A stretch of DNA of 64,000 nt from Rhineura floridana (taxonomy: Eukaryota; Chordata; Lepidosauria; Squamata; Rhineuridae). Within the stretch, counting starts at the first letter, position 1, and each line of letters begins with the position of its first letter. This document shows positions 1-9,929 of this stretch, one piece after another. The notes beneath the pieces were generated by a model, which saw nothing but the letters and a program-made list of their open reading frames with translations, made no database searches and was not told where the DNA came from. The position numbers and the translations under genes are program-made. The stretch is from positions 186,155,434 to 186,219,433 of the forward strand of contig NC_084484.1 in the NCBI RefSeq assembly GCF_030035675.1, given 5' to 3'.

Positions 1-555
1 TCTCCCTGAGCATTTTGATCAGGGGGACGATAGATCGTTCCCAGTATTAAGTCCCTCCTGGGGCACGGTATCACCACCCACAACGATTCTGTGGAGGAGT
101 CTGCCTCTTTTGGGGTTTCGAGCTTGCTGGATTCAATGCCTTCTTTCACGTATAGAGCGACTCCGCCACCAATACGTCTTTCCCTGTCCTTCCGATATAG
201 TTTATATCCAGGGATAACCGTATCCCACTGGTTTTCTCCATTCCACCAGGTCTCCGTTATGCTCACTATATCAATGCTCTTCTCTAAGACCAAGCACTCC
301 AGTTCTCCCATCTTGGTTCGGAGGCTCCTAGCATTAGCGTACAGGCACTTGTAAGCAGTGTCTCTCTTCAAGTGTCTTTGGCACTTGTGGTTAGGCCTGT
401 GGTAATTTTGCACTTCTGAATTTATATCCTGTGCCCCTGCTCTCACAATGCCTACTTCTAGGCCTACCCCTTTTAAAATTTCATCATTTCTTTGGTTTTT
501 ATCCCAGGGGGGAGGTTTATTCCGAAACGGACCTTTCTCAGCTCCTGTCGGGTTT
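1..555 (-). CDS. CR1 ORF2, N-terminal endonuclease part (partial)
   Basis: The minus-strand frame stays open from about 555 to the left edge. It contains YANARSLRTKMGEL, SITETWWNGENQW, a GYKLYRKDR stretch and GGGVALYVKEG, all hallmarks of the APE-like endonuclease at the start of CR1 ORF2. This enzyme nicks target DNA to prime reverse transcription. The reverse transcriptase part would lie outside the window. The exact start codon cannot be fixed because the frame continues up towards the end of ORF1, as expected for closely spaced or overlapping LINE ORFs. Confidence 0.8.
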
Positions 556-565
556 CCCCCCTCAG

Positions 566-1444
566 TCAGTTTAAAAGCTGCTCTGCTACCTTTTTAATTT
601 TAAGTGCCAGCAGTCTGGTTCCATTCTGGTTCAAGTGGAGCCCGTCCCTTTTGTACAGGCCCGGCTTGTCCCAAAATGTTCCCCAGTGCCTAACAAATCC
701 GAACCCTTCCACCTGACACCATCGTCTCATCCACGCATTGAAACTGCGAAGCTGGGCCTGTCTGGCTGGTCCTGCGCGTGGAACTGGTAGCATTTCAGAG
801 AAAGCCACCTTGGAGGTCCTGGCTTTCAGCATCCTACCTAGCAACCTAAATTTTGCTTCCAGGACCTCACGGCTGCATTTCCCCATGTCGTTGGTGCCAA
901 CGTGCGCCACGACCACTGACTCCTTCCCAGCACTGTCTACCAAACTATCTAAACGACGGGCGATATCCGCAACCTTCGCACCAGGCAGGCAAAACACCTT
1001 GCGGTCTACACGCCCATCACACACCCCACTGTCTATGTTCCTAATGATTGAATCACCCACTACAAGGATCCCTCCACCCCCTGGAGATATATCCTCGGCA
1101 CGAGAGGATAGCTGCTCATCCCCCAAGGAATGGGTCCCTTCTAAGGGATCGTTTCCCTCTTCCTCAGCTGGATGCTCTCCTTCCCCGAGACCATCGTTGT
1201 CCATGATAGCAGGAGAGCTATCATCCTTGGAGTGGGACACAGCTATAACGTCCCTGAAGGCCTCCTCCACACACCTCTCTGCCTCTCTCAGCTTTTCCAG
1301 GTCCGCCACCTTGGCCTCAAGGAAATGAAGTCGTTCCCGGAGAGCCAGGAGCTCATTGCACCGAGAGCACACCCACGACTTCTGTCCAACAGGCAGATAG
1401 TCGTACATGCTGCAGGCGGTGCAAAAACACTGGAAAGCCCCCAC
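566..1444 (-). CDS. CR1 ORF1 protein with SGNH-type esterase domain
   Basis: This is an uninterrupted 292-codon frame. Residues 1-35 carry Cys residues spaced like a small zinc-binding module (CFCTAC, then CSRC). Residues 38-65 are Leu/Glu/Lys-rich and could form a coiled coil. An acidic linker follows. From about residue 125 there is an SGNH/GDSL hydrolase-like domain: block I with GDSIIRN (catalytic Ser), a middle block HVGTNDMG (Asn), and the end block DGLHLNQNGTRLL (Asp/His). CR1 and L3 ORF1 proteins are known to carry such an esterase domain with nucleic-acid-binding N-terminal modules, and are thought to act as RNP chaperones. It is a transposon protein and not a host gene. Whether it is expressed cannot be judged. 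Confidence 0.85.
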   Translation of the reverse strand: MGAFQCFCTACSMYDYLPVGQKSWVCSRCNELLALRERLHFLEAKVADLEKLREAERCVEEAFRDVIAVSHSKDDSSPAIMDNDGLGEGEHPAEEEGNDPLEGTHSLGDEQLSSRAEDISPGGGGILVVGDSIIRNIDSGVCDGRVDRKVFCLPGAKVADIARRLDSLVDSAGKESVVVAHVGTNDMGKCSREVLEAKFRLLGRMLKARTSKVAFSEMLPVPRAGPARQAQLRSFNAWMRRWCQVEGFGFVRHWGTFWDKPGLYKRDGLHLNQNGTRLLALKIKKVAEQLLN

Positions 1445-1479
1445 ACCCCTGCTGGCTTCTTACCTGCATAGTTTTGTTT

Positions 1480-1905
1480 TGTTTAAGGTTTATTACACTA
1501 TTACTTTGGTCCCACATAATGCTAAGCCATGGTTTATTAAACTAAGGTTTATTTGTTAAACTATGGCTTAGTGTTACGTGTGAACCCTGCTCAAATTCTT
1601 AACTATGGTTTGTTTGCTGCTGACAAAGCACAATAAGCCATGGTTTGTTGTTGGCTTATAAACGTTGGTTTGTTTTAACTATGGCTTGGTGTTATGTGCA
1701 AACCCAGCACCCTTCCTTAATCATGGTTTGTTTCACCACCTTCACCCCAGACCCTTGTTAAGCCACAAAGGTGTGATCATCTGGAAAACAAGCTACATTT
1801 TCTTGAAACAAGCTACAATTTGTTTGATCGTCTGTGGGACTTGTAGTTAACTCATGGTTTGTTAAAAGAATGGTGGTTTAGCATTGTGTGTGAACTAGGC
1901 CATGC
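1480..1905. repeat. Palindrome-rich MITE-like repeat (AAACCATGGTTT units)
   Basis: The stretch is built from short palindromic units around CCATGG, such as aagccatggttta, ctatggcttag and aaccatggttt, repeated in both orientations about every 40-70 bp. The words ttacgtgtgaac and ttatgtgcaaac also recur. It has no coding capacity. The multiple inverted units suggest a non-autonomous DNA transposon. Boundaries are approximate. Confidence 0.55.
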
Positions 1906-1929
1906 TGTAAGCAATCCTGAGCTAGATTT

Positions 1930-3990
1930 GTGGTGGGCAACCTGAGGTCCTCCAGATGTTTTTAGAGCTCCTGAGCTAGATGGAACAAGGGTCTGATTCT
2001 CCATAAGGCAGCTTTCTATCTTCCAAAATAGATCTTGAACTTCACAGCAACTGTTTGAGGTGGATGGCAACTTCCTTGTTATAAATGGTAATTGAAGTTG
2101 AAGCATCTTTAAAATATAAGGTCTTTTTTTTTATCTAAAGACACAAAGCTGGCATTTACACCTAACAACATAAGTTAGGATTCAGCCACCTGCATTCCTC
2201 CACCACCACCCTGCCTCAGTTTTCTGCAAGCTGTGGCTGTCTGGAGTCAAATATATTCTTCCTAGTATAGGTAATGTTAACATGAAAATATGTCCTAAAT
2301 TACCTATTTTTAAAAGCATGAAAGTGAGTATTTTTATGGAGAAAAGTGCATAGTTAAATGAAGGAATTCACTCCCACAGGAAGCAATGATGGCCACCAAC
2401 TTGGATGGTTTTAAAACAGGATTAGACAAATTCATGGAAATGGAAAAGGTTATCAATGGCTAAGAGCCACAATGACCATGTTCTGCTTCCAGTGCTGGGC
2501 CTCCTAATTCCAGCAGTTGGAAACCACAGGAGGGGAGAATGCTGTTGCACTCAGGACCTGGTGGCTGGTTTCCCACTGGGGCATCTGGTTGGCCCACTGA
2601 GAGAACAGGATGCTGGACTAGATGGGCCACTGGCCTGATCCAGCAGGCTCTTCTCATGTTCTTAATTTCAGAAGCAAAATTAGTTCACATTTCTGAACAA
2701 AGTGTTGTAAAAATGTGTTTGATGGTTTGGAAGGAAGGAAACTCAACAGACAGAACTAAAATTAACATGAAAACTGGATGAAGATTAAGGCACAACAATC
2801 CATGGAGACGTTCTCCTGTGCAAACTCCCTGGAGCTGCGTAACAGCGTGGTGCACTTGGGCAGGTCCCATTTATTTCCACAAGGCTTGTACAGGTTAACT
2901 TTCCTCCGGCACATTGTGCCCTTAATTTCATTTTCCATCCATTGCTCTCACACTCTGTCACCCTCAGTGGCACCCAAAATCCAGTACTTGAATTTGCTCC
3001 TTCACACTGAATCCTGGCACAGCCACAGCCAGACCAAAACAGCTCAGCAGATGCTGAGAGCAGGCAGAGAGAAGGGCCTTGAAAGGAAACAGAGGCACAC
3101 GCATGCCGAGAGAGAACGTGCAGATGAGCAACCGTCTCCCTCTGGAGGCATACCCAGGACCACGCTGGGCCTTCTCCTCTGCAGAAGATCTAGTCCTGCA
3201 CAGCCTGAGTCGCGCTGTTTTGCTGCCTTCCTTTGAAGCCTGAATTTGGGCCTCTGACGTAGATACAGCATTCCTCCTCTTCAAATAAAAAAAGGGGGAG
3301 AAACAGCAACCCAAAACCTCTCTTGCTTGAGTGTGAATCCTGTGCCAGTGCAAAGTGTCAACCCGCCAGCACAGACGGATAGAAGCTTTTCATTTATCCA
3401 ACAATGAGCTAAAAAACCTCCTCCCCCGTGGAGAGTGGGAAGCTTTGTATCTGCAAAGTGTCAATGCTGAGGCAAAGAAAGCTGTCAGCAGTGCACAATG
3501 GAGGCTCTTGCTTCTAAAAAAAGACCCCCTGTTCTCATCAGGTCTTAGTTAGGACTGCAAAGAATTGCTTTCAAAACGGCTTTCTTGAGTCTGCTTTCAA
3601 ATTGCCACATTTCTTTTCTGGTAGGGCTCCTCTGCCTTTTACAGCAGCAGGTTATGCAGAAGTTCAACAAGTGAAGCTTCCAAGCACCACACCCCGGCAG
3701 TGTGGGGAAAGTGCATCTGTTGAATTTCTGCCTGTTGTGCAGCTGGAAAAGAGGTGGTTAACCCTGGCAGAAAATTAGGTGCCACCCTGTGGAGAGCAAC
3801 CTTTTGCCTCTCTCCAGTTGGAGAAGCTGAAGAACCAATTTGCCTGAACATTTTTGCCCACACAGTATCTCTTTTGGGTGTGTGCTTTGACTTGGCCAAC
3901 ACAGCTTGAACGTGGGCATGGTGAAGTGAACCCAGATGCGAAATAAGCACAGCAACGAGGTGGCGACCCCATGTCCCGTGGGCTGGATCA
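1930..3990. other. Mostly unrecognised sequence with one foldback trace and a CR1 3' end
   Basis: At 1931-1972 there is a short trace of the foldback MITE (ctccagatgtttt word). At 2365-2668 there is a degenerate plus-strand CR1 3' end. The part 2690-2900 shares a diffuse motif (aactggatgaagatt, then tggagacgttctcctg) with 10835-10890, so it is an old unnamed repeat. I see nothing gene-like in 2900-3990. Confidence 0.4.
2365..2668 (+). mobile_element. CR1 LINE 3' end
   Basis: This starts in the degenerate end of ORF2 (cactcccacaggaagcaatgatggccaccaacttggatgg, the coding tail seen intact at 24235-24265). It runs through the CR1 3' UTR words (gcttctgagtaccagttgctgg-like, ctggactagatgggccactggcctgatccagcaggctcttct) to a ttctcatgttctt tail. 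It is a 5'-truncated copy. Confidence 0.8.
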
Positions 3991-4499
3991 GGCTTGCCAA
4001 GCTGTCTGAAGTGGCCATCAGATTAAGGGGTTTGAAAGCGGTTGGGGTGCAGAACTATTTTAGTTTGGACAGTTAATGCTGCATGTTTCTGCCTTGAACA
4101 TAAGTCACCAAAGAGCTTAAGTAAGAATCCCTCAGCGTCAGACTCTATTAAGCACTATCTGAAAACTTTTGAAAGCCAGGAAATGGGGTGCAGATTTTGA
4201 AATGCTGCCAAACTTTTGAGTTTGTGCAAAACTGCATTCCAGCTCTGCTTGAGAACAAGCAGCTGGACTCTTCCTGTATAATGTTTGCCCACATGTTACA
4301 CCTTAGGACACGTGTCTTAAAAAGAGGAAATGACAAGAGACTTTCTGCTTCCCACAAGAAGGAGAATGTGCCAAGAGATAAGGGCTGAGTGGTCGAGAAT
4401 CAGGGGATCATTAGGCTGAGGGTGTCCAAGAGACTGCTGCCCACCACACCTAAGTCTCTCTGCCAACTCCCTCCCTCCTTTCACTCCTTGGTCTTGTTC

Positions 4500-5150
4500 A
4501 GACAGCTCTATGTCTACATCAGAGGAGACTGGCTGCTGGATGAGGCCAGTGGCCCATCTAGTCCAGCATGCTGAGGAGCACTCTGCCCTCCTGCCAGCCC
4601 CCAGCAACGGGCATTCAGAGGCATTTGCTGCCTTCAGCCGTGGAGGGAGAACAGTTGTTGTTTTATTGCTGCTGTTGTATAATTTTATTATGAAATTGTT
4701 TTTGTAAGTGTTGTTTGCTTTTGTTGTAAACCACTTCGAGTACAGTGTCGTTGTTTTTGTAAGTTGCTTTGAGTTCCTTTTTGGGGGGAAAGCGACTAAT
4801 AAATATTATTAATAAATAAAATAAATAATAAACATAGCCGTCATGGCTAGTAGCCACTGATAACCTTATCTTCCATAAATTTCTCTAATTCTCTTTTAAA
4901 GCCATCCATGTTGGTGTCCATCACTGCCTCTTGTGGGAGTGAGTTCCATAGTTTAACTACGCGCTGTATGAAGAAGTCCTTTCTTTTGCCAGCCCTGAAT
5001 CTTCCACCATTCAGCTGCATTGAATCTCCTCAAGTTCTAACATTATGAGTATTATCTCTCTGTCTATTTTCTCTACACTGTGCATAATTTTATACGCCTG
5101 TATCATGCCTCTTCTTACTTGTCTTTTCAGTTTGCGCTGGTCACTGCTAA
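4500..5150 (-). mobile_element. CR1 LINE 3' end (minus), split by an L2-type 3' end
   Basis: Minus-strand CR1 3' UTR lies at 4500-4655 (gccagtggcccatctagtccagc) and ORF2 tail at 4833-5150 (catggctagtagccactg, then the antisense of the DGFK-RLDKFME tail, then antisense TRGHSKKLN-like sequence). Between them, at 4656-4832, sits an AT-rich plus-strand LINE 3' end ending in aataaataaaataaataataa, so a later retrotransposon interrupted the CR1. Confidence 0.75.
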
Positions 5151-5534
5151 GTCTTCCTGGTGGCACGAGACCAGCGCCAGAGATGGGCCAAGATATTTTA
5201 ATACCCAAGGCATGAAACCTAAATGCCACCCCTCCTGGTTGGTCAAAATATCAAAATAATCAATTCAACCAGTTTGTTTCTGCCCTTTTAACCCTTTCAT
5301 GGTACTTAGGGTTGCATGGGGTCATAGACTCCTTTTTTGGGGGGGAGCACAGTCCCAGCGAGCTCTCTATGTACAAGCCAATCAGCATGAAAGGGGAGTG
5401 TGTTCGCTAGTGAGAAGAGTCTTCTCACTTGGCTAACAACATGCTTCCTTGTCTTTCATGCTGATTGCAGAAAGAGTGAAAGGAGGTGAGTCAGTCTGTG
5501 AGAAGCCTCTTTTCAGTAGCTAACACACACCTAT

Positions 5535-5605
5535 TATTTATTTATTTATTATTTGATTTATATCCTGCTCTTCCTCCCAGCAGGAGCCCAGGGTGGCACC
5601 TCCCT
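5535..5605 (-). mobile_element. L2-type LINE 3' terminal fragment
   Basis: The (attt)n tract, the word gatttatatcctgctcttcctcccagcaggagcccagggtggc, and its order match the reverse complement of the L2-type 3' end seen at 28705-28780. Only the last 70 bp remain. Confidence 0.7.
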
Positions 5606-6239
5606 TTTCATGCTGATTGGCTCCTAGGGTAAGTGAGAAGTGAGCTTCATGGCAAAGTACCTTGGTCTCCAAAATCCTAGTCCCACACTTGGCTCCATTT
5701 CAGAATTCTTAAAATCAAAACATTCCTGGCAACGTTTAGCCCCCAGAATGATAGATTCAGCAGGGGGAAGCCAGTGCACATAGCAGTTTTATTCTGGTTC
5801 TATAATTCTGTAATTGCAGAAGAGACTGAATCCTGGGGGCATGGCTGTGAGGGGGTGTGGTGCGACCATCATGAAGGGACCCCATACTTCTGAATTTGCC
5901 ACTACACTACTGATGGTGCCCCCAACATCTGCTGCCTGACATGGGCCTCCTCTTCCTCTTCCTAATGGTTGGGCAACTCTGAGCGTCATGGATTGTGCCA
6001 TCCAAACAACCAACCTCAAAGCAAGCACAAAGTCTGCAAAACCAAGAGGCCGCTATTAACCAAAACACATGTGCGTAATTCAGCATACACCACATTCTGC
6101 CGGTGGTAAACACAGTGGAGACTGGTGGTCCTGATGTGAGTGGGACAGTGAATCCGCCACCAGTCTCCACTGGGTAAACATATGTTCAGGGCTGGGAGCC
6201 AGTGGGAAAGAGCAAACGAAACCTGCTTCATTTGAATTC

Positions 6240-6440
6240 TTCAGAGTCTCAGACTTCAGACTGAGGAGACTTGGATTCAAATCCTTCCTCAGCCATGAAA
6301 CTCCCTGGATGATCCCAGGCCAGCCAGTATCTTTCAGCCTAGCCTACCCCGCAGGGTTGTTGTCAGGATAAAATTAGGAGAGAGTCATGTATGCTGCCTA
6401 AGAGGAAAAGTGGGATTAAAATTGAAATAAATAAAGTTAC
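6240..6440 (+). mobile_element. tRNA-headed SINE with L2-like tail (degenerate)
   Basis: A degenerate tRNA-like head (gacttggattcaaatcc resembles the B box) is followed by the body word ccccgcagggttgttgtcaggataaaat. It ends with a short tail, agtgggattaaaattgaaataaataaa, that resembles the L2-type 3' end. The same architecture is clearer at 52130-52375 and 33885-34100. Confidence 0.6.
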
Positions 6441-6469
6441 TTTAATGAAGGAACTTTTCAACCTGATCT

Positions 6470-7600
6470 TAAGAACACAAGCGGAGCCTTCCCATTGGAT
6501 CAGGCCAAATGGGGGCCCATCGAGCCCAGCATGGTGTTTCCATCAGTAGCCAAACAGATGCCCCAAAGGGAAGCCCATGAAAGCCAGACCTGAGCGCAAC
6601 AGCCATCTGCTGCCATTTGCCCCCAATAGCTGGCATTCAGTGGTACATCCTCTCCGGATGCCGAGGCTCCATATGCCAACCTCTGACTGCTTTGGACTGT
6701 ACTTCTCATCAGCCCAAACATCATATGGCTGTGCAAGCTGGGACTGATGCAAGGCACTCCAAAACAGCTGGAGGGCACCAGGTTGGTGAAAGCTCCAATA
6801 TGCCATCATGGCTAGTAGCCACTGAGAGACCTCTCTTCTTCCTTCTCCTCCATGGATTTATATAACCCCTCTTTAAAGCCATGTAAGAACATAAGAAGAG
6901 CCTGCTGGATCAGGCCAGTGGCCCATCTACTCCAGCATCCTGTTCTCACAGTGGCCACCAGATGCCCAGGGGAAGCCCGCAAGCAGGACCCGAGTGCAAG
7001 ACCATTCTCCCCTCTATGCAGTTTCCAGCAACTGGTACTCAGAAGCATAGCACCTCCGACTATGGAGGCAGATCACAGCCATTGTGGCTAGCAGCCTCTG
7101 GTAGCCTTATCCTCCATGAATTTATCTAATCCTCTTTTAAAGCCATCCATGTTGGTGTCCATCACTGCCCCTTGTGGAAGCAAATTCCGTAGCTTAACTT
7201 GGCTCTGTGTGAAGAAGTACTTTCTTCTGTCTGTCCTGAATATCCCAACATTCCGCTTCATTAGGTGTCCACAAATTCTAATGTTGTGAAAGAGGGAGAC
7301 AAACTTTTCTCTATGCACTTTCTCCATGCCATGCTAAATTTATACACTTCTATCATATGAAAGAGAGGCTGTCACTCTGAGGCAGGGGCATTCCATAAGG
7401 TAACTATGCACTGTGGGAAGAACCCCTCTCTCTTTCCTGACCTGAATTTCCTGCCCATCCATTTCAACCGGTGATCCCAAATTCTACATTATGAAAGAGA
7501 GATTCCTCTCTGTCCACTTTCTCTAGACCATGCACTGTTTTATATTCCTCTCTCATAGCCTTCTCCTCTGGCACAATTTTTCTAACCTAAAAACCCCTTC
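6470..7600 (-). mobile_element. Cluster of minus-strand CR1 3' ends with a foldback MITE inside
   Basis: There are at least three overlapping truncated CR1 pieces: 6470-6660 (3' UTR), 6795-7345 (two nested tails, since the 3' UTR at 6885-7095 interrupts the ORF2 tail at 6795-6885) and 7346-7600 (antisense ORF2 tail). A degenerate foldback MITE occupies about 6661-6790. At 7110-7330 the antisense of the CR1 C-terminal words DGFKRGLDKFMEDKA and VKLRNLLPQ is still readable. Confidence 0.7.
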
Positions 7601-8340
7601 TCACAGGGAAGTTACATTAGATGTCTAGTCAGTTTGGTTGCTTTTTGTGCATTTGAAACTGACCACACACTTTCAACAAGCTGCTGTTGTTTCAGATGCC
7701 CCTTTTAGTATCAGGGGGAGCCTGGATGCACATGAGCTCTTGAGGACTCTGCCTGGCATCATCTCATTTCTCAAGACCTTAAAGACCTCTAGGGAAGAGA
7801 GGTTCAAAAGCACATAGCTAATCCACTTGACTGCAACCTTCTTGATGCAAACAGCTTAATATTCTATGACAGATTTGGAGAACCGGTAGACTTCCAGATG
7901 CCTTTGGACTACAACTCCCTTCAGCCTGAGCCTGCATGGGCAATAGTCACGGATGATGGGATTTATAATCCAGCAACATTCAGAGGGCCAGAGAAGTTCA
8001 TCATCCCTCTTCTAAAAAGCAAAGCAACAATTTCGAAGAAACAGGACACTCAAGTTTTGTCAACAGAATAAATGAGATATGTATGTATTTTCAAGAAGAA
8101 ATGTACTTCGTAATACCTTTTCAATGGCAAGTGGTCTACCTAGCAGTAAAACACTCCATTTGTGTGCTGGTCAGCCATAGTCACATCAGTGCAGACTAGC
8201 ACTATTCCTGTGTCAGACCCAGGGTGAGAAATGGCAGCTGACCCATTATGCTTTGCAGGACAGGTAGGGACGCCAACTCTTTCTGTTCAGAAGGACAGGA
8301 GAGTGGCAGAGTCCATGGTGTATATGCAACAAACCTGTCC
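7601..8340. other. No gene; one foldback MITE, otherwise unrecognised
   Basis: A foldback MITE copy lies at 7871-7998 (ggactacaactccctt on one arm, gatgatgggatttataatcca on the other). The remainder shows no open frame with recognisable homology and no named repeat. Confidence 0.4.
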
Positions 8341-8925
8341 TAGAGGATTTTTATTTATTTATTTATTTATTTGTTTATTATTTGATTTATATCCCACCCT
8401 TCCTCCCAGCAGGAGCTCAGGGCGGCAAACAAAAGCACTAAAAACTTTAAAACATCATAAAGACAAACTTTAAAAGACATCAAAGCAAAACATCTTTAAA
8501 AATGTTTCTTAAAAAAAGTGTTCAAAACATCTTCTAAGATTAAAAACATTTTTAAAAAGAAGGTTTAAGAACATATTAAAAAGCAATTCCAACACAGATG
8601 CAGACTGGGATGGGCCTCAACTTAAAAGGCTTGTTGAAAGAGGAAAGTCTTCAAAAGGTGCCAAAAAGATAACAGAGATGGCGCCTGTCTAATATTTAAG
8701 GGGAGGGAATTCCACCGCCACACTAAAGGCCCAATTCCTATGTTGTGCAGAACGGACCTCCTGATAAGATGGTATCTGCAGGAGGCCCTCACCTGCAGAG
8801 CGCAGTGAGCGACTGGGTATGTAAGGGATAAGACGGTCTTTCAGGTATCCTGGTCCCGAGATGTATAGGGCTTTGTACACCAAGACTAGAACCTTGAACT
8901 TGGCCCGGTAGCAAATAGGCAAATT
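8340..8925 (-). mobile_element. L2-type LINE 3' end
   Basis: On the minus strand the frame at 8689-8922 reads CYRAKFKVLVLVYKALY, then YLKDRLIPY and RSAGEGLLQIPSYQEVR, the C-terminal region of L2-clade reverse transcriptase ORFs (compare the better copy at 12838-13411). A 3' UTR of about 330 bp follows, ending in cgccctgagctcctgctgggagg and a (taaa)n tract. Confidence 0.85.
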
Positions 8926-9394
8926 TCAGACACTTAGGAGGGCTGGGAGAAATGTCTCTGTGTGGGACTTTCGAAAGCTGCAGATAAAGCTAGGCTAGGT
9001 GGTTTGATGTGGTTTAACACAGCTGGATATGCCCATTTATTACTCCTATCAGTGCACTCAGGTGCTGAGTGCTGACAGGATTGCAGCCAAATTAGGTCCA
9101 CTGAGAAACAACAGAGGGGTCTCAGCAACCTCAGGAGAATTGCGAGGTCTGCAGAAATACTATATATATATACTGTATATTAGAATTTCAAAAGGAAACC
9201 TGGGAGGGGGAGGGAACAAGGGGGGAACACCCCAACTCAGTGAGGACTGAGCATAAAGAGTGGGGAGCTTTTTTTTCTGTCTGGGGGCAGAGCCAGAGCC
9301 GAAGTGAATGGAACAACCCTCCCCTCTCTCTCGTCTCTGTCTCTGGTTGTGTGTTGGCCAGTTTACTGAGCATTCATCCTGGTTTCTTTATGGG

Positions 9395-9615
9395 GAGGTC
9401 AGATGACGATGGCAATGTTCTACCTGCACTGTCAGAGGCAGATGCGTCGGAATACCAGCTCCTGGAACCCAAGAGATATTGCACTCCGGCCCTGCTCTTA
9501 TGGGCTTCCAGTGCTGGGCATCGGGTTGGGCACCATGAGAAGTACAGGATGCTGGACTAGCTGGGCCCCCTTTGGCTTGATCCGGCAGCCGTAGGGCTCT
9601 TCTGACATGCCACTG
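9395..9615 (+). mobile_element. CR1 LINE 3' UTR fragment
   Basis: Degenerate CR1 3' UTR with cagaggcagatgcgtcggaataccagctcctgg, then aggatgctggactagctgggcc, then gatccggcagccgtagggctcttct. It is heavily 5' truncated. Confidence 0.6.
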
Positions 9616-9739
9616 TATCAAAGCAGTGCATTATCCTGTCACTTTCCTACTCATAAAAAGTCTGATTGGGGGAAAGGCGGAGAGAGAGAGAGAGAGAAGC
9701 AGGTTTGGTGCTCAAGACCGCCAATTCAGCTGTAACTAG

Positions 9740-9925
9740 ATGTAGATGCACTGCCCTCAAGTCGATTCCAACTTATGGCGACCCTTGAATAGGGTTTTCA
9801 TGAGGCTGAGAGGCAGTGACTGGCCCAAGGTCACCCAGTGCACTGCATGGCTGTGTGGGGATTCGAACCCTGGTCTCCCAGGTCGTAGTCCAACACCTTA
9901 ACCACTACACCACACTGGCTCTCAG
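9740..9925 (-). mobile_element. Sauria-type SINE (tRNA head, Bov-B-like tail)
   Basis: The minus strand begins with agtgtggtgtagtggttaaggtg (A box) and a ggttcgaatcccc-type B box. The body word gtgaccttgggccagtcac follows. It ends with a Bov-B-like tail, cgccataagttggaatcgacttga, before the flank. This is the family also seen at 26765-26990, 36355-36578, 36588-36772 and 61800-61925. The middle body is shortened. Confidence 0.85.
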
Positions 9926-9929
9926 CTGT

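Larger units (their letters stand above)
1..1475 (-). mobile_element. CR1 LINE, 5' half (continues beyond the left edge)
   Basis: Read on the minus strand, this holds a complete ORF1 followed at once by the start of ORF2, the normal CR1 order. The ORF2 part shows the apurinic-type endonuclease N-terminus, with a YANARSLRTK motif, then SITETWW and then GGGVALYVKEG. The 5' limit is put near 1475, where the coding sequence gives way to the palindrome-rich repeat at 1480-1905. The rest of the element lies to the left of position 1. ORF1 has no stop or frameshift, so this is one of the better preserved LINEs here. Confidence 0.9.
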
